Assembly: GCA_049647265.1 (NCBI GenBank)
Contig: JBARXJ010000035.1
Location: 62,001 to 126,000, forward strand
Reading direction: 5' to 3'
Length of the DNA: 64,000 nt
Source: JAAURB01 sp049647265
GTDB lineage: Bacteria; Cyanobacteriota; Cyanobacteriia; Cyanobacteriales; Microcoleaceae
This document shows, in pieces, positions 59,153-64,000 of the stretch. The translations under genes and the position numbers were made by a program. Each line of letters opens with the position of its first letter. The first letter of the stretch is position 1. Below the pieces are notes generated by a model. The model did not search any database. It saw nothing but the letters and a program-made list of their open reading frames with translations, and was not told the origin of the DNA.

Positions 59153-60445
59153 TTAAGTTGCGGAAGGTTTGAGGGTGACTACGCCATAAGCCTTGCTGTT
59201 GAGATAGCGTTGAGCGGTTTGTTGCAGGGCTTCAGCGGTGAGGGATTGAATTTTAGCGGGATAATTCAACGCTGCGTTTAAATCCCCTACAATGGTTTGA
59301 TAATAACCATACAATCCAGCGCGATCGCTTGGGGTTTCATTACCAAACACATATCGATTGGCCACTTGAGTTTGAATCCGGGCCACTTCAGCGGGTTTAA
59401 TCGGTTCAGTGTGTAGCGCTTGAATATGTTCTGTAATGGCAGTTTCGACTTCTGCTAAATGTTCAACGGGTAGACGGGCGGCAATGTAAAATAGGCCTTG
59501 GTAACGCTGGGTCATGTGAGATACGGAGATAGAAGATACCAGTCGTCGTTGTTCGCGCAAATCTTGCACTAAACGAGAGGTTCGACCTTGACCTAAAATA
59601 GTGGCGAGTACATCTAAGCCGTAGGTTTCTTCGAGTTGATTTAAACCGGGTGTACGCCACAACAGCATTAACCGCGCTTGTTGCAGGGTGGGATCTTCAA
59701 TTTCACGACGAACTACCTGAGTGTAACTGGCTTCTGGTTTGGCTTGGGGTAAGGTGGCGGCTTCTGGGGGGGCAAGTTCTATATTTGGCATTCCTGCTGC
59801 AACGGTTTCAATCAGTTGCTCAACGGGTAAATTCCCCACAACAGAGACAGTGGCCTGAGTCGGTTGATACCAACTGTGATGAAAATCATGCATTTGTTGA
59901 CAGCTTACCGTCTCAATTACCGAAGCCGGGCCTAAGACGGGGCGCTTGTAGGGTAAACGCTCAAATGCGGTTTCCATCGCCTGCCGAAAGGAACGCCGAG
60001 AGGGGTTATCCTCACTGCGGCGAATTTCTTCTAATACGACGAATCTTTCCCGTTCAAAGGCATCTTCGGGCAGTTCAGGATTAAACACTACATCGAGTTG
60101 TAAAGGGGCTAAATCCGCGAAATCTTGCGGGGCTGTGGTGATGTAATAATGAGTATAATCTTGACTGGTGGCGGCGTTTGTAATTGCGCCTCGTTCTTCA
60201 ATGCGCTGTTCAAATTCCCCCACCTGTAAATTAGGTGTGCCTTTGAATACCATATGCTCTAGAAAATGCGCCATGCCGTTGATGTTGTCGGGTTCAACTG
60301 CAGATCCAACATTGAGCCAAACACTGAGGTTAACCGCATCGACCGGTAACTGCTCGGCGACAATGGTTAAGCCATTAGACAATTGATGAATGGTGGGGGC
60401 GTTGAGGGGAAGCGTAGAAGTAGGATTAGTCAGAGTAGAGGTCAT
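59153..60445 (-). CDS. M16 family zinc metallopeptidase
   Basis: A 430-residue pitrilysin-family protease. The inverted zinc motif HFLEHMVFKGT (HxxEH, near 63) is intact, with the third ligand Glu in the VLEEIRRSEDNPSRR region; LARLMLLWRTPG and the C-terminal half complete the M16 fold. Many bacteria carry a second, inactive M16 gene next to it as partner; none is adjacent here. Such enzymes degrade peptides or processed signal sequences. The start is ATG 60445. Confidence 0.92.
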   Translation of the reverse strand: MTSTLTNPTSTLPLNAPTIHQLSNGLTIVAEQLPVDAVNLSVWLNVGSAVEPDNINGMAHFLEHMVFKGTPNLQVGEFEQRIEERGAITNAATSQDYTHYYITTAPQDFADLAPLQLDVVFNPELPEDAFERERFVVLEEIRRSEDNPSRRSFRQAMETAFERLPYKRPVLGPASVIETVSCQQMHDFHHSWYQPTQATVSVVGNLPVEQLIETVAAGMPNIELAPPEAATLPQAKPEASYTQVVRREIEDPTLQQARLMLLWRTPGLNQLEETYGLDVLATILGQGRTSRLVQDLREQRRLVSSISVSHMTQRYQGLFYIAARLPVEHLAEVETAITEHIQALHTEPIKPAEVARIQTQVANRYVFGNETPSDRAGLYGYYQTIVGDLNAALNYPAKIQSLTAEALQQTAQRYLNSKAYGVVTLKPSAT

Positions 60446-60578
60446 TCGACTGTGGTGCGTGGTTTGTTCTTTATCTATCTTAAAGGGATTAGATTTATTC
60501 TGGGATTTTATGACTCAATATTCTGACGGGCCTGTTCGCGTAGCGTCGCCTGTGGCGGTAGGAGGTGAATTCTAACCA

Positions 60579-60677
60579 AACAGTAGACAATGGAGTTGCC
60601 TTTAACATCTTCCGTCTTCCTTCTTCCGTCTTCCTTCGTTAACAGTAGACAATGGGGTTGCCTTCAACATCTTCCGT
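60579..60677 (+). repeat. 37-bp direct repeat upstream of lptA
   Basis: Two copies of an AACAGTAGACAATGG.GTTGC block (60579-60615 and 60641-60677) at a 62-bp offset differ at two positions. The spacer is CTTCCGTCTTCC-type microrepeat, and copy two is followed by three ATCACCGT-type units. The region lies upstream of the lptA start and may affect its expression. Confidence 0.85.
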
Positions 60678-60795
60678 ATCACCGTATCACCGTATCACTT
60701 CGTTAAGTTTGAAAACACGCCATAGTACAATATGCTCACAGGTCGGTTTATGCTCTGGCCGAACCTTGAATGAGGCGGTCGCCGTCTCTATAATT

Positions 60796-61371
60796 ATGAA
60801 TTACTCATCCTGTTTCATCCGCATGTTTCTTGCCCGACGACTTCACTCTTATTTGCCTCGGTTGGGGCTGATGCTGTTATTTCCTATCGCTGTTTGGGGG
60901 GGAATGACTTCAACAATTGCCTACAAACCGTTACCCGTACTTGCTCAAACCGCACCTCCCACTCAGGCAATGACAGTGCGGGCTGATGTGCAAGAAGCTG
61001 ATGCCAATACGGGAATTGTGACCGCTCGGGGGAATGTTCAAATTAACTATCCGTCCCGTAATATTCAAGCGACTGCCGCTCAAGCTCAATATTTTAGTCG
61101 AGAACGACGTATTGTCTTAAGTGGAAATGTTTATATCCTGCAAGAAGGGAACAGTATTCGCGGAGAAACCGTCACTTATTTGATTGACGAAGGGCGGTTT
61201 ATTGCCCTGCCAGAAGGTGGGGGACAAGTTGAATCAATTTATATCGTTCCAGAAGATGGAACAACAACAAACACAAATACACAATCCTCTAATCCCAAGC
61301 AACCGTTTAAAACCCCGTTTAATGAGCCGACAGAATCAATTAAATCAACCGTTCAGATTCAATCTTTGTGA
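60796..61371 (+). CDS. lptA: LPS transport periplasmic protein LptA (OstA-like)
   Basis: A 191-residue protein with an N-terminal hydrophobic signal (RLGLMLLFPIAVWGGM, about 22-42) and one OstA/LptA beta-jellyroll domain (about 70-150; ADVQEADANTGIVTARGNVQ, YPSRNIQATAAQAQYFSRER, RIVLSGNVYILQEGNSIRGE). LptA bridges LPS through the periplasm from the inner-membrane complex to LptD. ATG 60796 is chosen for a plausible signal peptide; 60823 is an alternative. It is 22 bp upstream of lptB, in an lptA-lptB-lptF operon. Confidence 0.88.
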   Translation: MNYSSCFIRMFLARRLHSYLPRLGLMLLFPIAVWGGMTSTIAYKPLPVLAQTAPPTQAMTVRADVQEADANTGIVTARGNVQINYPSRNIQATAAQAQYFSRERRIVLSGNVYILQEGNSIRGETVTYLIDEGRFIALPEGGGQVESIYIVPEDGTTTNTNTQSSNPKQPFKTPFNEPTESIKSTVQIQSL

Positions 61372-61393
61372 TTAGGTTTCGGTTCAAACTGCT

Positions 61394-62122
61394 ATGAGAA
61401 TGGTGTTAGAAAATATTCATAAGTCCTATGGCAAACGCACAGTGGTTAGCCGGGTCAATCTTTCTGTTGCTCAGGGAGAAATTGTCGGTTTACTCGGCCC
61501 TAATGGTGCAGGTAAAACAACAACGTTTTATATTGCCACAGGATTAGAAAAACCCAATCATGGCCGGGTTTATCTGGATCAAATTGATATTACGCCTTTA
61601 CCGATTCATAAACGAGGACAATTGGGCATGGGTTATCTGGCTCAAGAACCCAGTATCTTTCGTCATTTAACGGTTCAGGATAATATCTTATTGGTTTTGC
61701 AGCAAACAAAGATTCCTCGCCATTTATGGCAACAGCGGTTAAATCATTTATTACGGGATTTTCGCTTAGAACAAGTGGCTCATACTTTGGGAAACCAAGT
61801 CTCTGGGGGAGAACGACGACGCACAGAACTCGCGCGCGCTTTGGCTGCTGGAACAGAATCACCCCAGTTTTTACTCTTAGATGAACCTTTTGCGGGAGTC
61901 GATCCCATTGCAGTATCTGAGATTCAACAAATTGTAGCAAATTTGCGCGATCGCAATATGGGAATTCTGATTACCGATCATAATGTCCGGGAAACCCTCG
62001 CCATTACAGATCGAGCGTATATTATGCGTGATGGACAAATTTTTGCCTCGGGTTCTGCCGAAGAACTTTACAACAATCCCTTAGTTAGACAATACTATTT
62101 AGGTGATAACTTTCAACTATGA
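61394..62122 (+). CDS. lptB: LPS export ABC ATPase LptB
   Basis: A 242-residue ATPase that powers LPS extraction with LptFG. Walker A is GPNGAGKTTTF, the signature is VSGGERRRTELARALA, Walker B is FLLLDEPFAGVDPIAVSEIQ and the H-loop His is in ITDHNVRETL. FAGVDP and the NVRETL segment are specific to LptB within ABC proteins. Its stop overlaps the next start by four bases (ATGA), so it is translationally coupled to the permease. Confidence 0.96.
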   Translation: MRMVLENIHKSYGKRTVVSRVNLSVAQGEIVGLLGPNGAGKTTTFYIATGLEKPNHGRVYLDQIDITPLPIHKRGQLGMGYLAQEPSIFRHLTVQDNILLVLQQTKIPRHLWQQRLNHLLRDFRLEQVAHTLGNQVSGGERRRTELARALAAGTESPQFLLLDEPFAGVDPIAVSEIQQIVANLRDRNMGILITDHNVRETLAITDRAYIMRDGQIFASGSAEELYNNPLVRQYYLGDNFQL

Positions 62123-63297
62123 AATTATCCATTAATCCTGCGTTTCATCCCCTAAAATCTCTACCGTTTAATCTCTCAATTTTAGATCGTTACATTATCA
62201 CGGAGTTAATTCCTCCGTTTTTATTTGGGGTCGGTTTATTTACCTCTGTGGCGTTAACAGTGGGTACGGTGTTTGATCTGGTTCGACAAGTGGCAGACTC
62301 TGGCTTAGATGTGGGAATTGCCTTGCAGGTATTTCTATTAAAAATGCCTGAATTTATGGTATTGGCGTTTCCGATGTCGATGATTTTAACCACTTTAATG
62401 GTTTATGGTCGAATGTCGAGTGATAGTGAGATGATCGCTTTACGAAGCTGTGGAATTAGTCTCTATCGCCTAGTTATCCCCACGGTGATTTTTAGCTTAT
62501 TCATTACCGTTTTAACTTTTGGTTTTAATGAATTAATTGTTCCGGCGGCCAATTATCAAGCCTCAATTACACTCGAAAAAGCATTAAAACAAGACCGTTT
62601 ACCGATTCGCGAAGAACATATCTTTTACCCAGAATATCAAAAAGTAAAACGGGAAGGTTCAGATGATAAAGTCACTGTGTTAGCGAGATTATTTTATGCC
62701 GAAGAGTTTGATGGTAAACAAATGAATGGGATTACAATTCTAGATCGATCTCAAATTGATTTAACTCAAATTATTTCTTCAGACTCTGCTATTTGGAATG
62801 CGAAAGACAATATGTGGGATTTTTTTGATGGCACCATTTATGTGGTCGATCCTCAAGGGTCTTATCGCAATATTCTCCGATTTGATCATAAAGCGTTGCC
62901 GATTTCTCGCACTCCATTAGATTTAGCGACGAATAAACGGGGTTATGATGAAATGAATATTGCTCAAGCCAAAGAGTATTTAAAACTAATGGAAATGAGC
63001 GGAAATGAGCGGAAAATCCTCAAAACAAAGGTAAGAATTCAACAAAAATATGCTTTACCATCTGTCTGTGTTGTGTTTGGAATTTTAGGGGCGGCTTTAG
63101 GATCTCGACCTCAACGGACGAATAGGGCTACCAGTTTTGGTGTGAGTGTGATGGTGATTTTTGGATATTATTTACTGGCTTTCATCACCGGGGCAATTGG
63201 TCAGAAAGGATTAATTACACCCTTTTTAGCGGCTTGGTTACCCACAATGTTAGGTTTAGGAATTGCGGGATTTTTGTTAGTCAGAACTTCTCGTTGA
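62119..63297 (+). CDS. LptF/LptG family permease
   Basis: A 392-residue inner-membrane permease. An N-terminal helix pair (LDRYIITELIPPFLFGVGLF) and a cluster of helices (about 55-140) surround a large periplasmic beta domain (about 150-295), followed by three C-terminal helices (about 305-390), the standard LptF/LptG (YjgP/YjgQ) plan. In E. coli two such proteins pair; only one gene is found here. A second paralogue elsewhere or a homodimer is possible. It shares an overlap with lptB. Confidence 0.92.
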   Translation: MKLSINPAFHPLKSLPFNLSILDRYIITELIPPFLFGVGLFTSVALTVGTVFDLVRQVADSGLDVGIALQVFLLKMPEFMVLAFPMSMILTTLMVYGRMSSDSEMIALRSCGISLYRLVIPTVIFSLFITVLTFGFNELIVPAANYQASITLEKALKQDRLPIREEHIFYPEYQKVKREGSDDKVTVLARLFYAEEFDGKQMNGITILDRSQIDLTQIISSDSAIWNAKDNMWDFFDGTIYVVDPQGSYRNILRFDHKALPISRTPLDLATNKRGYDEMNIAQAKEYLKLMEMSGNERKILKTKVRIQQKYALPSVCVVFGILGAALGSRPQRTNRATSFGVSVMVIFGYYLLAFITGAIGQKGLITPFLAAWLPTMLGLGIAGFLLVRTSR

Positions 63298-63458
63298 GGA
63301 TGAATTTCAAGGGGTTAAAAAAATTAAATAAAGGAATAAGAATGATAAGAGAAAAAGGGTGTATGGAGAAAGAGATTAATCTTAATAACTTCTACCCCAT
63401 ACCCCCATTTCTATCTCTCCTATTCCTTCCCGTAATTAATTTAAGTCACGATCCATTT

Positions 63459-63758
63459 CTACTGGGCGGGTTGAGTGGTCATTTCTGGCACAATAGACTC
63501 ATCGTTTTCTGTGTCTTCCATGGGTGTCACTTCAATATGGTTTAATAGGGTTGTGACAAACGCAAATAGCAAAAATGGCAGAGACAATACTACAATTAAA
63601 CCAACGGTGGCTAGTGCAAAGATTTGGCGGGCGCTACTCCATAATGCTAAGGCTGAAGCCAAAGCAATAAAAATAACAATTAGCCAGATCATAATTTGCC
63701 CGTAGATATCTCCAAAAGTGAGAGTGCAACGAATTTTATACTTTTGCAGGTTATCCAT
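63459..63758 (-). CDS. Small membrane protein of unknown function
   Basis: A 99-residue protein with two strongly hydrophobic segments (about 22-41 and 46-69) and an acidic C-terminal tail (PMEDTENDESIVPEMTT). The start MDNLQKYKIRCTLTFGD is hydrophilic, so both termini may face the same side. It resembles no family I can name but has the composition of conserved cyanobacterial membrane proteins. It is convergent with the permease. Confidence 0.6.
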   Translation of the reverse strand: MDNLQKYKIRCTLTFGDIYGQIMIWLIVIFIALASALALWSSARQIFALATVGLIVVLSLPFLLFAFVTTLLNHIEVTPMEDTENDESIVPEMTTQPAQ

Positions 63759-64000
63759 TTGAGATCTTGTGATAATACTTCTTTAGTTTTCTAGGGTAAA
63801 GGACTGATTCGACTTTGGCGGAATTTTACACAACATCTTAATAAGTCATTCATAAGTTGTTACTAAACTTCATATCTTCCGCTTCTATTGGATAGAAATA
63901 CTGAGCAAATATTGAAAGATTTTGACTGAATTAAATGTGGTTAGCAATATCATATTTCTGTTTTTTTGTCAACCGAGGTTTGATGTTTGGGTTTCAAGTG

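Noticed and set aside
59650..60084. A 144-codon frame antisense to the M16 peptidase gene
   Set aside because: It lies wholly inside the well-supported peptidase gene and has no family resemblance; it is an antisense shadow.
63234..63545. A 103-codon rightward frame over the end of the permease gene
   Set aside because: It is a shifted reading of the permease end and then runs antisense into the small membrane protein gene; it has no recognisable content.

Overview
The window comes from a filamentous, non-heterocystous cyanobacterium, most like Oscillatoriales (Planktothrix, Lyngbya or Limnoraphis type). The evidence is the frequent HIP1 octamer GCGATCGC, large multi-domain signalling proteins, an interrupted tRNA-Arg(CCU), short tandem heptanucleotide repeats, a cyanobacteriochrome-like chemoreceptor, a PatA-type regulator and cyanobacterial LPS and exopolysaccharide genes. 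Genus assignment is inference. There is no transposase, CRISPR array, prophage or rRNA operon.

Layout. 1-10.9 kb (+): a signalling operon of two paralogous giant kinases (the first cut by the window edge), a single-domain response regulator and a REC-PAS-adenylate cyclase. 10.9-12.2 kb (-): a cytosine-5 DNA methyltransferase. 12.3-20.4 kb: a DUF4189 protein, then a minus-strand exopolysaccharide block with two sulfotransferases, a family-2 glycosyltransferase, a secreted glycoside-hydrolase-like protein, a Wzy-like membrane protein and a Wzx-type flippase; together these suggest a sulfated surface polysaccharide. 21-27.5 kb: stress and envelope genes (GlsB/YeaQ, a conserved unknown, a PLD/cardiolipin synthase-like enzyme, CsbD, MATE, AI-2E). 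27.5-33 kb: two oppositely oriented arrays of one heptamer flank a 51-aa gene, a BioD-like/DRTGG protein, an EbsA-like protein and a CheA hybrid kinase. 33-39.4 kb: a five-GAF chemoreceptor, a small unknown and a PatA/PixG-like regulator, which with the CheA form a probable phototaxis system. 40.2 kb: tRNA-Arg(CCU) with a 219-nt group I intron. 40.7-47.3 kb: YbjN-like and SH3 proteins, ProC, an ABC exporter, tRNA-Gly(GCC), a tubulin-tyrosine-ligase-like ATP-grasp protein and LepB. 47.4-54.5 kb: a DhaM-HPr-EI fusion, a pilin-like lipoprotein, a REC-GGDEF-EAL protein and RimO. 54.9-57.9 kb: an NCS1-type permease fused through a Cys-rich region to a histidine kinase. 57.9-63.8 kb: a C39-like peptidase, an M16 peptidase, LptA-LptB-LptF/G and a small membrane protein.

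The most notable items are the tandem DXCF/Cys-His GAF modules, the permease-kinase fusion, the intron-containing tRNA, the TTL-like ATP-grasp gene, the sulfated-polysaccharide block, and intergenic-type repeats that have entered coding sequences in frame.
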